Assembly: GCA_014529385.2 (NCBI GenBank)
Contig: CM043944.1
Coordinates: forward strand, 65,740,248-65,804,247
Length of the DNA stretch: 64,000 nt
Reading direction: 5' to 3'
Origin: Adiantum capillus-veneris
Lineage: Eukaryota > Streptophyta > Polypodiopsida > Polypodiales > Pteridaceae
Part shown: in pieces, positions 36,282-47,333 of the stretch
How positions within the stretch are numbered: the first letter of the stretch is position 1
Layout of the letters: every line of letters begins with the position of its first letter
Notes under the pieces: model-generated
What the model was told of the DNA's origin: nothing
Databases searched by the model: none
What the model saw: the letters and a program-made list of their open reading frames with translations, nothing else
Program-made: the position numbers and the translations under genes

Positions 36282-37131
36282 ATGATCACACACACACACA
36301 CACCCACATACATTGGGGAGGTGCTGCTGAATCACACACCTATTGAAGAAGAAGCTAGGAGGGAGGTGCTGCCTAATTTTCATCTCAAGAAGCTCGATTA
36401 GATCAGAAAATCGAGAAGATTACCAGCTCTTAATCACGGTAACGAAAGTTTAATTAATGCCATCTGAAAATCCCTTTTCTCTACCACCAAAAATTTCTCG
36501 TACATTATGCCTATTCCTAGCCGAAAATCTCTATGACTACTCTCTAAATTCTCCTTATTCGTACTCTATTATGTAATCATCATTCCATAGCTGAATTATC
36601 AGCCATTCTTCACTCTCGATTAATGATTAGAGCATAATTATCAGAATCTTCTCTCTCTAGATAGCATAGTAATTAATCGGTAAGCTAGTATTTGTGCAGA
36701 TTGAAGAGAATCACTATTGTAATCACTCATTAACATTGTAGCTTAATTGAATTCATTTCTCTTATGCATTAAGACGTAATTAAAGACAAATTAATCCGTC
36801 AATAAGTCTCTAAGAATTGGTTTTTCCTCACACATATGCTAGGGTAAATCTGCATCATCTAATTGCTAGGAAATAGTTTAATCATACTTAATCCAATTCT
36901 CTGGTAATTCCAATAGTGAAATCCTAATTATTCTTGATCATGTAAGCCGAATAATTATCTTAGAGCCGGTTCCCATAGGATTATGTGCCATCCCTAATGA
37001 TTGCTTTATGAAAGAAATCTAGACTCTCATATAGGAGGGATTAATTGATGTCACTAATCTACCCATTGGACTGTTATGATGCTTGTGAACCTTAGCTCTT
37101 TCTCCAAGCTAATCATTTAAAGTAGTGAGAA

Positions 37132-37302
37132 ATGGCCCCAGTTAAGAGGACGCACTTCGGTGGTGCCCATGATCGCGAAGCAGGAACGAGCAATGTCAAC
37201 GGGAAGGGGAAGGCTCATATGGAGGAACAAATACCGGCCATCTCACGGGCCATTGATGAAGAAGGGGAAGAGGTAGATCATATTTTTAATCAAGTTGTTT
37301 AA
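37132..37302 (+). CDS. 56-codon ORF in the LTR, possible first exon of gag
   Basis: ATG at 37132 opens MAPVKRTHFGGAHDRE and continues as a hydrophilic, acidic-ended peptide to TAA at 37300. The same ORF is kept open in the 3' LTR (41577-41747) with only a handful of changes, some silent. A GT donor (GAGGTAGAT) at 37273 follows codon 47 in phase 0, and an AG acceptor exists just before the conserved gag block at 38918, also in phase 0. Basic N-terminus and position suggest the missing start of gag. That it is translated or spliced is inference. Confidence 0.4.
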   Translation: MAPVKRTHFGGAHDREAGTSNVNGKGKAHMEEQIPAISRAIDEEGEEVDHIFNQVV

Positions 37303-38349
37303 ACTAACATTGCATACGCTAGTTAGGAATGCTCATATCCCCAAACATGTTGGAGAAATCCGACGGAAACCTCGGCATTGAAAGCATTGTACATTAAGTT
37401 CTAAAGTAGGAAGGAAATGATTGATGGGAATGCTGTTTGCAATAGGAAAGAATGTCTGCTAGGGAAAATTTAGCTCGGCATGTTCATTCTATTTCCAATG
37501 TTGAATTAGTCATGAACCCCCTCTTGATCACAGGGGCCGAGTTCCTGGTTAAGGGCTCTTGAATCCACGACTGCTGGTTAAGCGGTGGATACCCACGACT
37601 GCTGGTTAAGCGGTGAGAACCCACGTCAACTGGTTAAGCGGTGGGAATGTCCATGTCGTGCTTTCTATGCGGTGGACATACCTAGTTGTATGGGCAGCTA
37701 GGCGACAACGGGAGGAGTAAACTCTCGCTGGAGGGGGGATGTTGTACCTCGAGAACATTGGAATTTTTATGAATAAGTTTGAGTAGAATTTTTACTAGAA
37801 TTCTGTCTTGGTGTTGTTTGCAATACTGGTTGAAGGACTGTTTTAACGAACCATGTGATTCGGAATTAAACAAGGAATATCTATGTTGAACAACCTTTGT
37901 GGTAGTAATTAGGTCACACGATGAAGTGCGAGTGTGGGGGTGGAAAGTGGGGGCTTGGCTCGGGTTGCCAATGCCTACGAGATGGGTGGTCTCGATTGGT
38001 CGGGAACTCTCTGTCCCCATAGTGCTTACTCGATATTAGTATTACTCATTGCCCCTAGAGCGGCGAATCCTCGAGAGTACATGCCTCTGAAACATGGGGA
38101 AAAAGGCACTCGGGGTTTCTCTCCTCTTGGAAGGTGGGTCTTAGGATTGCTAGATAGTTAAGTACGCTTCCCCTGCGAGGTGGAGCTAGATCTCGTTGCT
38201 AGTAGGCTCCAACTCAACTCACTTTGTGATGAGAGATCGTCCGCTAGTTGAACCCTGAACCATTTTGTTTGCTTCCGCTATAGATCTAGTGGACACTAGG
38301 TTTACCATCAAATCCGTTGTTTGATACGACAGGGTGGGGACCTGACACC

Positions 38350-38361
38350 TGGTATCAGAGC
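38350..38361 (+). promoter_or_regulatory. Primer-binding site for initiator tRNA-Met
   Basis: TGGTATCAGAGC, two bases after the end of the 5' LTR. Confidence 0.95.
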
Positions 38362-38917
38362 TATAGGTTTACGAACTGGAAAATGATGTTGTTTGAAATT
38401 TTAAAAACTAAGGGATTGTAGGATAGCTCGTACTCAAAGCTTGAGCATGATGTTTCCCAAAATAATGACATTGGATTTGTCTAGTGGATTGTCTCCTGAG
38501 TGATGTTAAAGAGTTTTACTCGTTGAGCTTGTCGGGATTCAGTGGGTTCCACATGATGTTTTTTTTTTGAGAAGACGTTGGTGCGACTAGTGCTGCGGGC
38601 AGGTAGCCTGTTGATGCACATAAAGTTATAAGTATGGATCAAAGCTCTCGAGTAAAGTTTTTACCATTATTTATCGGACAATTTTGGATGTATTCAATGG
38701 AATTTAAATGGTGGAATGGTTAAAATACTTTGTGATAGATGTACAGATTAAGTAGGCTGGTTAAGCCCAAAAGTTAAATTTCTTCTTGAGTATGGAAAAG
38801 CTTAGGTTCATTTGAGAAGAGTGCTATAGTAATAAATTTTATACCATTGGATAGGCATCGCCTGCTGCTCTCTCCTCGGCAGCGCAAGAGAAGAAGCTCC
38901 TCCTTAAACAAGCTTAG

Positions 38918-39802
38918 CCTCCAACCTTTAAAGGCGAAGAGGAAAATGTGGAAAGAGATGCAGAAGTATGGATGGAGGCTATGGATGACTATTTCGAAGC
39001 TGCGAGAACTCAACCCGAGAACCAGACCATGCTTGCAATGTTCCGCTTGTCTGGTGATGCCAAGATCTGGTGGAAACAACATTGCAGGGACTTGGATATC
39101 AAGGGATCTTCCCAGTCATGGGAAGACATCAAGGCTGCTATGATGGGGCGTTACTTACCACCCGCGTATAAAACCTTGAAGATGAACGAGTTCTTTTCCC
39201 TTCGGCAGCTGACTTCATCTGTCGAAGAATATTATTCAAAGTTTGTCACTCTTCGGAGATATGATCCTAAGATGACATTGGAACAACAGGTAGCACGGTT
39301 CTGCCAAGGACTCATCGACCCCCTGAACAACCGACTAGAAGCTCTCAGGCCAGTAACTTTACAAGATGCCTTGCTAAGGGCCAAACCGTTAGCTAAAGAG
39401 ATTCAGAGGACTACCCAAGATAGTGAATACTATTTGTCAAAGAGGGCAAGGACAGACAACTGGAGTAACAAACCAATCAACCCTGCATACAACCATCGTC
39501 CGGTAGTAGCTACCACGACAGCTATCGAGTTTCCCAATATAAGATGCTTTGAGTGCCAGAAGTATGGACATTACAAAAGTCGATGTCCAAAAAGGATTTC
39601 CCAAACATCCGGTGCTAATAATGTACCTCTGAACGCCAACGGGCGAGGTCAACCAAACGTAAGAGGAGGCCGAGGAAGAGGAAACATAGGACAAGGAAAT
39701 AGGGCTTTCGCTAATGCCGCAGTAAGACAACCAACTGTGGGTGATGAAGCTGATGAGAGAGCAGCAATGTATGATGCAACTGCTCATCCTAGTGAGCAAT
39801 AA
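38918..39802 (+). CDS. gag: Gag capsid/nucleocapsid protein of the TR-GAG element
   Basis: Structural protein that would package element RNA in cytoplasmic particles. An uninterrupted frame from PPTFKGE (38918) to the TAA at 39800-39802 covers a Retrotrans_gag-type capsid (AMFRLSGDAKIWW, a SWEDIKAAMMGRYLP stretch, SVEEYYSKF, FCQGL) and one CCHC zinc knuckle, CFECQKYGHYKSRC, at about 39545. An RG-rich tail follows. There is no ATG at the natural start: the codon before PPTFKGE is a TAG whose AG would serve as splice acceptor. No protease, RT or integrase follows before the 3' LTR at 39985. The sequence is intact enough to be functional if a start is supplied. Confidence 0.85.
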   Translation, partial: PPTFKGEEENVERDAEVWMEAMDDYFEAARTQPENQTMLAMFRLSGDAKIWWKQHCRDLDIKGSSQSWEDIKAAMMGRYLPPAYKTLKMNEFFSLRQLTSSVEEYYSKFVTLRRYDPKMTLEQQVARFCQGLIDPLNNRLEALRPVTLQDALLRAKPLAKEIQRTTQDSEYYLSKRARTDNWSNKPINPAYNHRPVVATTTAIEFPNIRCFECQKYGHYKSRCPKRISQTSGANNVPLNANGRGQPNVRGGRGRGNIGQGNRAFANAAVRQPTVGDEADERAAMYDATAHPSEQ

Positions 39803-39984
39803 ATCAAGCACCAGAATCTCATCAAAGTTCAACAGAATAAGACGCATAAAGCTAAAGACTACTCTATTATCAAAGGATATCTTTACTTTAGACAAAGGAT
39901 ATATGTACCTAAGTAGTTAGCATAGAGTTTATCCAGATGTATTCTTGAGATGAGGACATCTCAAATTTTTCACGTTGGGGAGGT

Positions 39985-40651
39985 TGTAAGGTCTCTGACC
40001 CCAACCAAAAAGAGCACCCTTGTACCATGAAATGATCATAATGGAAAAAAGTTACTATTTTTAGCAGTTTTCCGAATTCTGTTAGTGCCATGATGTTTAA
40101 AATGTCATAAAGCTTTGAAATGTGAATTAAAATAATTTTTGTGAAAATTTCCAAATATAGTAAGTTTTTCGTCACCCGACCTGTCTAGTTTTGACCGTCT
40201 CGAAACTCTGCACCTGTACCCCGAATTTGAAAAAAAATGCATTTTCGGACCCCGGGGGCTGCTAAATATGGGAGGTACTCGGGCCATTACGCCTTAGTTA
40301 GAGCTTCGTATGGCAATTTACGGCATCAAAATCCGATTCGTATGACCCGTTTTAGCCTAGAACCAAATTTCCTAAAAATTGTCTGGAGAGGCACCGGGGG
40401 CCCGGGACTGTGTGGGAACAGGTCCCAGGCCACTCCAGATCAGCTTTAGCAGCTAGGGGGCACCCTCTTTCTTTGTGGGAGTCTTGGGAAAGCTGCCAAG
40501 CCTGCAACTAAGTCTCAGAACCAGTTAACCAAGCCAACCTGACAGTTGGTGGGCAGAGAACTGGACTTGCTATGCTTAACTGGAGAAGCTCCCAGATGCA
40601 TTTAGCAACCCAGATCGATTTTCAGCCTGTAGGAGCCTATTTAAAGACCTG

Positions 40652-40708
<57 letters not shown>

Positions 40709-42763
40709 ATGATCACACACACACACACACAATGCATACACACACACCCACATACATTGGGGAGGTGCTGCCAAATCACACACCTATTGAAGAAGAAGCT
40801 AGGAGGGAGGTGCTGCCGAATTTTCATCTCAAGAAGCTCGATTAGATCAAAAAATCGAGAAGATTACCAGCTCTTAATCACGGTAACGACAGTTTAATTA
40901 ATGCCATTTGAAAATCCCTTTTCTCTACCACCAAAAATTTCTCGTACATTATGCCTATTCCTAGCCGAAAATCTCTATGACTACTCTCTAAATTCTCCTT
41001 ATTCGTACTCTATTATGTAATCATCATTCCATAGCTGAATTATCAGCCATTCTTCACTCTCGATTAATGATTACAACATAATTATCAAAATCTTCTCTCT
41101 CTAGATAGCATAGTAATTAATCGGTAAGCTAGTATTTGTGCAGATTGAAGAGAATCACTATTGTAATCACTCATTAACATTGTAGCTTAATTGAATTCAA
41201 TTCTCTTATGCATTAAGACGTAATTAAGGAGAAATTAATCCGTCAATAAGTCTCTAAGAATTGGTTTTTCCTCACACATATGCATAGGGTAAATCTGCAT
41301 CATCTAATTGCTAGGAAATAGTTTAATCATACTTAATCCAATTCTCTGGTAATTCCAATAGTGAAATCCTAATTATTCTTGATCATGTAAGCCGAATAAT
41401 TATCTTAGAGCCGGTTCCCATAGGATTATGTGCCATCCTTAATGATTGCTTTATGAAAGAAATCTAGACTCTCATATAGGATGGATTAATTGATGTCACT
41501 AATCTACCCATTGGACTGTTATGATGCTTGTGAACATTAGCTCTTTCTCCAAGCTAATCACTTAAAGTAGTGAGAAATGGCCCCGGTTAAGAGGATGCGC
41601 TTCGGTGGTGCCCATGATCGCGAAGCAGGAACGAGCAATGTCAACGGGAAGGGGAAGGCTCATATGGAGGAACAAATACCGGCCATCTCACGGGCCATCG
41701 ATGAAGAAGGGGAAGAGGTAGATCATATTTTTATTCAAGTTGTTTAAACTAACATTGCATACGCTAGTTAGGAATGCTCATATCCCCAAACATGTTGGAG
41801 AAATCCGACGGAAACCTCGGCATTGAAAGCATTGTACATTAAGTTCTAAAGTAGGAAGGAAATGATTGATGGGAATGCTGTTTGCAATAGGAAAGAATGT
41901 CTGCTAGGGAAAATTTAGCTCGGCATGTTCATTCTATTTCCAATGTTGAATTAGTCATGAACCCCCTCCTGATCACGGGGGCCGAGTTCCTGGTTAAGGG
42001 CTCTTGAATCCACGACTACTGGTTAAGCGGTGGATACCCACGACTGCTGGTTAAGCGGTGGGAATGTCCATGTCGTGCTTTCTATGCGGTGGACATACCT
42101 AGTTGTATGGGCAGCTAGGCGACAACGGAAGGAGTAAACTCTCGCTGGAGGGGGATGTTGTACCTCGAGAACATTGGAATTTTTATGAATAAGTTTGAGT
42201 AGAATTTTTACTAGAATTCTGTCTTGGTGTTGTTTGCAATACTGGTTGAAGGGCTGTTTTAACGAACCATGTGATTCGGAATTAAACAAGGAATATCTAT
42301 GTTGAACAACCTTTGTGGTAGCAATTAGGTCACACGATGAAGTGTGAGTGTGGGGGTGGAAAGTGGGGGCTTGGCTCGGGTTGCCAATGCCTACGAGATG
42401 GGTGGTCCCGATTGGTCGGGAACTGTCTGTCCCCATAGTGCTTACTCGATATTAGTATTACTCATTGCCCCTAGAGCGGCGAATCCTCGAGAGTACGTGC
42501 CTCTGAAACATGGGGAAAAAGGCAGTCGGGGTTTCTCTCCTCTTGGAAGGTGGGTCTTAGGATCGCTAGATAGTTAAGTACGCTTCCCCTGCGAGGTGGA
42601 GCTAGATCTCGTTGCTAGTAGGCTCCAACTCGACTCACTTTGTGATGAGAGATCGTCCGCTAGTTGAACCCTGAACCATTTTGTTTGCTTCCGCTATAGA
42701 TCTAGTGGCCACCAGGTTTACCATCAGATCCGTTGTTTGATACGACGGGGTGGGGACCTCACA
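39985..42763 (+). repeat. 3' LTR (2,779 bp) of the gag-only element
   Basis: Matches 35521-38347 throughout. It has a shorter (CA)n (40654-40706) and one of the GGTTAAGCGGTG repeats deleted (near 42050). It ends CTCACA before the target-site duplication TCCAG. Confidence 0.95.
41577..41747 (+). CDS. 3' LTR copy of the 56-codon ORF
   Basis: Same length and frame as 37132-37302, with an identical stop position. Visible differences include two adjacent amino-acid changes near codons 7-8 and one near the end (N to I). It would not be used as gag exon in this position. Confidence 0.4.
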   Translation: MAPVKRMRFGGAHDREAGTSNVNGKGKAHMEEQIPAISRAIDEEGEEVDHIFIQVV

Positions 42764-43460
42764 TCCAGCAAGAGAAAGCGAGCTGCCAAGATTCTTTCCA
42801 GCGCTGTATTCTCAACATCAAGAACAAGTTGATCGTCTCACATACTTCAAAATTACTGATGAGCTTCAGGATTGGTATGAGCGGTCAACTGTGGAATGGA
42901 AGACTTGGCAGATGTTGTTCAATGATACTCTCCAAATCAATGACATTCAGGCACTAAAAGAGGAGATGTAAAGGATCTAGTTGTGTATGGGCCAGTGGAA
43001 GATTCAAGTCAGAGGATTGACCAGGATTACTAATCAGTTGCTACAACTTATGGTCGAATCTTCCAAATTTCCTGAAAAATACATTGCAGCAAAGCCGGGT
43101 ATGGCACCACAGTACAGGGAGAGGGCTGAGATTCTTTTCGAAGCTCGCGTCAAAACTAATCAGCCTCTTCCAGAAGGATGGATCCATACTGCTTCGCATT
43201 GTCATAAGCTGGCCAGAACCAGACTGAGCAAGGGCAGGCGTACACTCTATGATCCTGACACCAAAGAGCAGAGCAAACAATTGGACCAAGTAAGCTTGCA
43301 TCTCATCTGGGTGGATGAGTGTGACAAGGTCTTAGGATCAATAACATGGACAATTATCTCAAATTGGTAGCTCTACAGCTAGTATGTCATACGATTTTTA
43401 GAGAAGAAAAGTAAGGAGAATCTCAAGAGCAAGCAAGCAATTCATCAACCGAAGCCTATC

Positions 43461-43660
43461 CAACTCAAATTGTAGTTTTAGCATCTTGTATGATAGAAAA
43501 TCAGTCTTCTTATGAAGAGCTATACAAAAATTTATTTTTTGCAAAATTTACTCTCACAACCAAGGGTATTTTGGGAATTTTGAAAGGCATTTTTGGAATT
43601 TATGAATACCGGGGGTATTTGGGAATTTTTTAAATTTGAGGGGTATTTAGATATTTTTCC
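43461..43660 (-). mobile_element. Half of a DNA-transposon/MITE, inverted relative to 44855
   Basis: Reverse complement of 44855-45033: ACTCTCACAACCAAGGG, then repeated GGGTATTT/TTGGGAATTTT phrases ending in GATATTTTTCCC. It is the outer half of a related element. The other half is missing, so it is a fragment. Confidence 0.65.
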
Positions 43661-44854
43661 CAAAAAACAAATGCAAGAGAAGAAGCAATAACAATTCTAT
43701 GTAAAAAACTGCAAGATGACGATTGATGGTATTAATGTAAACATCGGGAATAGTCCGCGAGGATGACAGACGACATCAAAGATAAAGTGGCGATTGATGA
43801 AGTTAGAGTACCTATGTTTAGTTAATAGTATGTTATAAACATCTCTCTATAGAGGAAGCATGCGCAACATCATGGGCTAGCGACGGGCTTATACAAGAAG
43901 AGGTAAAGAAAAAATGCAAGACTCTGAGGGGCCAAAAGCTATTTTAAGTGGTGGGATAGATGGAGATGGCCTTGGAGCATGCACAAAGCATCAAAGGAGG
44001 ACAACATTGCCGCTAGGGTGGGGTGCTCGCTAAATGTGCAATTGATCACCTTGCCTAATTATGATATTGCTGCAAATTATTTCCTTGTGATCAACCCATT
44101 GCCAATATAGTAGCAAGCAGGGTGCGATGATGGCAAGGCAACAGAAATCTGCACACATAGACTACCACCCCAACTTGCCATCTTTCAATCAGAGCGTGGG
44201 AAATTAAGGCCCTTGGTAGCAGTTGCTATTTTCGTTATTAAATGATGTGTAGCCACTGCACTGGAAGCATTGCAAAGATTTGAAGCTTAAGTTGGAGCGG
44301 GGTTGGTTACAATTCGACGACGTGAATTCCTTGGCTCTTCGATCCTTTTTTAGATCTCAAAGCTGCTATGCCTGGCGCTACAACTGCTGCGGCCGCAAGT
44401 AGTTTGCTGCCTCCCGCCTACTGCACCTTCACTCTGATTACGCCTGCACATGCATTATATTGCTCTCGCTCCTCCCCATTCATGCTTTGGGATAGTGCTC
44501 AAAAAGGTCCCGCGTCGGCGCGGGACCTTTTAGAGCACTATCCCAAAGCATGAATGAGAAGAAGTCCGTAAGGAAGGAAAATTTGTTTTGTTACGCGTGG
44601 CAATTGTGCTGGGCCTCGGCCATGGTTTCCTATCCAAAAGCATGCCGCGCCGACGCGGAGAGGTTTTGGGCAAAACGGGCTTTCAATACCTTGAAGATTC
44701 TCCTGCAACCTTCCTCACCTCTCCACGCTCCCTCTCACTCATTTCTTCTCGTTTCCTCCTCACTCATCGCCTCTCTATGCCACGTTGCCACCACCTCTCA
44801 CACTTTTTTGGTGGAGAGGATATATCACGGATTTGAAGCTCCCCAATAGCTTTA
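43661..44854. other. Unassigned stretch between two inverted MITE ends
   Basis: No recognised gene. It contains the long hairpin at 44477-44556, a second GC-rich palindrome CCGCGCCGACGCGG near 44646, and short open frames without family similarity. Confidence 0.5.
44477..44556. repeat. Long near-perfect hairpin, 38-bp arms, 4-bp loop
   Basis: Arms 44477-44514 and 44519-44556 are reverse complements with a single mismatch; the loop is TCGG. The inner part is very GC-rich (GGTCCCGCG / CGCGGGACC) and the outer part contains CATTCATGCTTTGGG / CCCAAAGCATGAATG. Its role is unknown (see findings). Confidence 0.9.
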
Positions 44855-45281
44855 GGAAAAATTACCAAAATACCCCTCTAATTTGTGGAAATTCCGAAAA
44901 TACCCCTCAAATTTCAAAAACTCCAAAAATAGCCCTGGTTGTGAGAGTAAATTTCTCAAAAATATTTTTTTTAGCTCTTCATAAGAAGATTGATTGTCTA
45001 TCACACAAGATGCTAAAACTACAATTTGAGTTGGTTATGGAGGCTTTGGAGATGCATTGCTTCATTATGTTTATACATAATCGCCTTTTTTACGAGGTAA
45101 TTTGTGACAAATCACATGCTAATAACTTAAAAAAGGTTCTCAATTGTAAAAAAGGAATAAAGATTAGTAAATCTTGAACAATCCAACCAAAATAGATACA
45201 AGGGTATTTTGGGAATTTTTGAAATTTGAGGGAACTTTTGGGAATTTCCACAAATTAGAGGGGTAGTTTGGTAATTCTTCC
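44855..45281. mobile_element. MITE-like DNA element with about 75-bp terminal inverted repeats
   Basis: The left end GGAAAAATTACCAAAATACC...CTCTAATTTGTGG is repeated in inverted orientation at the right end (GGTAATTCTTCC at 45281). The 427-bp element has no ORF of note. The TIRs carry the AATACCCCTC / GAGGGGTATTTTGGGAATTT phrases common in plant MITEs. I could not find a clear target-site duplication, so the superfamily is open. Confidence 0.7.
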
Positions 45282-45384
45282 ATAACTTATGTACTTCTGT
45301 GAGGTACACGATTTATGCTAACTTGGGTTTGTTCCTATCCGTGACCCAACATCCTCTTATAAGCAATCCCCTCCTCAATTTTGA

Positions 45385-45401
45385 CGAGAGAGAGAGAGAG
45401 A

Positions 45402-45433
<32 letters not shown>
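45385..45433. repeat. (GA)n followed by a 29-bp poly-G run
   Basis: GA repeat at about 45385-45402, then G from 45405 to 45433. On the minus strand this mirrors the TC/poly-C pattern at 2771-2840. Confidence 0.95.
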
Positions 45434-46752
45434 AGGGTTATTGCTGAAGGAAACAGAAGGAGCAACATCGTTGCCATGAGGGTTTCTCTCTCTCCCTCTC
45501 TTTTTGTTGCAGTAGGTTGACCATGGTTTACCATGCAAGCAATCCTTCTCCACCTTCCCTCATCGTCCCTTCTAATAACAGACCTACATAACAACATTCC
45601 TTCTCCTTTTGCCTCTAAATGGATGGCACTGACATCTCCCTACTCTATGATCCTTATCCATGTTGGTTTCTAAGCGACGACTGTGAGTTAGTAGCTCCTG
45701 TCACTTCAATGGGCATTCTTAAAGATTCATGCTAATTTTGGAAAGTATGCCATGTTAGTGCACTAACATAGAGTAGAGAACCAAACAAGGGGGATTCATT
45801 TCACTTCTCATGTCATGGTTCTCAATAGGAATCCTTTTTGCTCACTCTCTGTTAAATGTCTGAATGTATGCTGCGTACATGCCAAGATGGTTCAAGCACA
45901 GAACAAAGCAACATTTAGATATCGTGCTTATATGTCTTCTCTGTAACCACTTCATTTCAAGCGCTTGATGAATAGCCTTTCATGGATAGAGAGGATGAGT
46001 AGAGCTTGTCAAGGGCACTTGAGGTCTCGCTCGATTTTCCCTTTTGCTCGGTAAAGTTTGCTCGGTGTATGGTAAGACTCTGAGACATGAGGGGTAAGTT
46101 CTATACTTATCAATGATCCATTCTATATGGCCGATAGCTAGTCTAAACTCCAAGAAAAAACCCTACAATCCGAGCAGTGCATGAAGTCCTATGACCATAA
46201 AATGACCATAGCGGCCTGTCAGCTTAACCAAATTAGGCAAGACTTGAACTGTAGCATGCCCCAACATTATAGAACACTTCTATATCAACAATTGATCATT
46301 TGGCAGGGGTCGAGTGGGGTCCCAAGTAGAAAAGCTAGGTTTTTGACAGATGCCAGAATTGCATTTTGACTCCACAGACAGCTTATAAACCGGGTCTATA
46401 TACAATGTATATGGTTGGTTTCATAAAATCAATCAAGGCAAGCCCTCAAAAAGAAGAAACCACTCGAAGGCTACAAAGCTTCAAATTTGACATAGAAAGT
46501 CAAACTGATTCCAAATGGGCCAAAAATGGATGAGTTGCTTTAGGACTATGTAGTGGAAAAGTCCATAGCCTCAAAAGTGACTAACCAACTCCACAGGCCA
46601 TGTAGTCACAAAAATCGGTGAATTCAGAGTCGACAAAGCGAAGTGATGCCGACAAGACAAAACTTTACCAAATTCAATTTAGGACTTGCTTTAGGTGTAT
46701 TGAATATGTTAAGGTCAAAATTTGTCAAGTTTTGCAAAAAAAGTTGATTATT

Positions 46753-47333
46753 GTAAATAATCGTGATTATTTACTTTTGCAAATTTTTGGCTTGAAAATG
46801 GTACCATCACCTCACCTATCACTTGTACACACCTATTACCAACCACATTACAAGTATGAGCCAAATTGATCAATGATAACTTGGAAAATTACCAAAAAAC
46901 GCAAAGAAGTCCTTCCAATGCAAATTTTGAGTTATCAGTCACAGTTTTTGATCCAAATCACCTCAAATCTCATACACAAAGTCTTGCTTCAAAAAATGTC
47001 CATTTTGATGAAAAGTTAATAATCACGATTATTTACTTTTTGGCCAAGATGGGGGGAAATTGCAACTTTGACTTCATGAGACCAAAGCACATGATGTCCT
47101 AAGCCCACTAACCATGTTTGAACAAATTTGGAGCTCAAACTCTCAAAACTCCTTTATATCTACTATTTCAGAGACTAAAAGCCTAAATCTGGCAGCACCA
47201 TTTTCACCCTGTGCACTCAAATGAGCCCATATTTCACTCAGAGTATCTAATTGATGTATATTTCAAGCCTATGATGCCAAAATTGCAAAAAGTTGAAAAA
47301 ATTCATCAGCCGTAAATAATCACGATTATTTAC
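46753..47333. repeat. Three spaced copies of a 22-bp palindrome
   Basis: GTAAATAATC-(G/A)(T/C)-GATTATTTAC type palindromes occur at 46753-46774, 47015-47036 (left arm altered) and 47312-47333, followed each time by TTTT and, in two cases, GCAAATTTTTGGCTTG/GCAAATTTTTGCTTGG. Spacings are 262 and 297 bp, suggesting diverged long repeats or a repeated site. Confidence 0.8.

Larger units (their letters stand above)
35521..38347 (+). repeat. 5' LTR (2,827 bp) of the gag-only element
   Basis: Contains a TATTTAA promoter-like motif near 36175, a 91-bp (CA)n at 36189-36279, a 56-codon ORF (37132-37302), and three imperfect repeats around 37560-37645 built on ACTGCTGGTTAAGCGGTG. Confidence 0.95.
35521..42763 (+). 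mobile_element. Complete gag-only LTR retrotransposon (TR-GAG type)
   Basis: LTRs at 35521-38347 and 39985-42763 both begin TGTAAGGTCTCTGACC and end CTGACA/CTCACA. A perfect 5-bp target-site duplication, TCCAG, lies at 35516-35520 and 42764-42768. The primer-binding site starts at 38350; a purine-rich TTGGGGAGG precedes the 3' LTR. The 1.6 kb interior codes only for gag. The LTRs are very similar apart from (CA)n length (91 against about 53 bp), a short deletion near 42050 and scattered substitutions, so the insertion is fairly recent. Without pol it needs a partner element. It sits inside the decayed ORF 32759-43375. Confidence 0.95.
32759..43375 (+). pseudogene. Decayed long ORF downstream of Gypsy pol, split by a nested LTR element
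   Basis: Coding traces run from ATG at 32759 (MGRRKRSEKM) in one frame to 33856, interrupted only by TGA at 33146 and TAG near 33301. A shifted frame at 33984-34547 is a strong coiled coil (repeats rich in E, K, A, L, Q). A poorer acidic, proline-rich part follows to 35520. After the nested element (35521-42763), coding traces resume at 42769-43375. The N-terminal part (LLQLWDLRVVLQATRISFDADIIKK and VTPEAIAFAFQMP) resembles the transposon-associated domain annotated in plants as putative plant transposon protein. I infer an additional ORF of the Gypsy element that lies just upstream on the same strand. No biochemical function is known to me. Confidence 0.5.

Noticed and set aside
44368-44849. 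Protein-coding gene at the hairpin
   Set aside because: Frames on both sides run through the palindrome and show no conserved motif.
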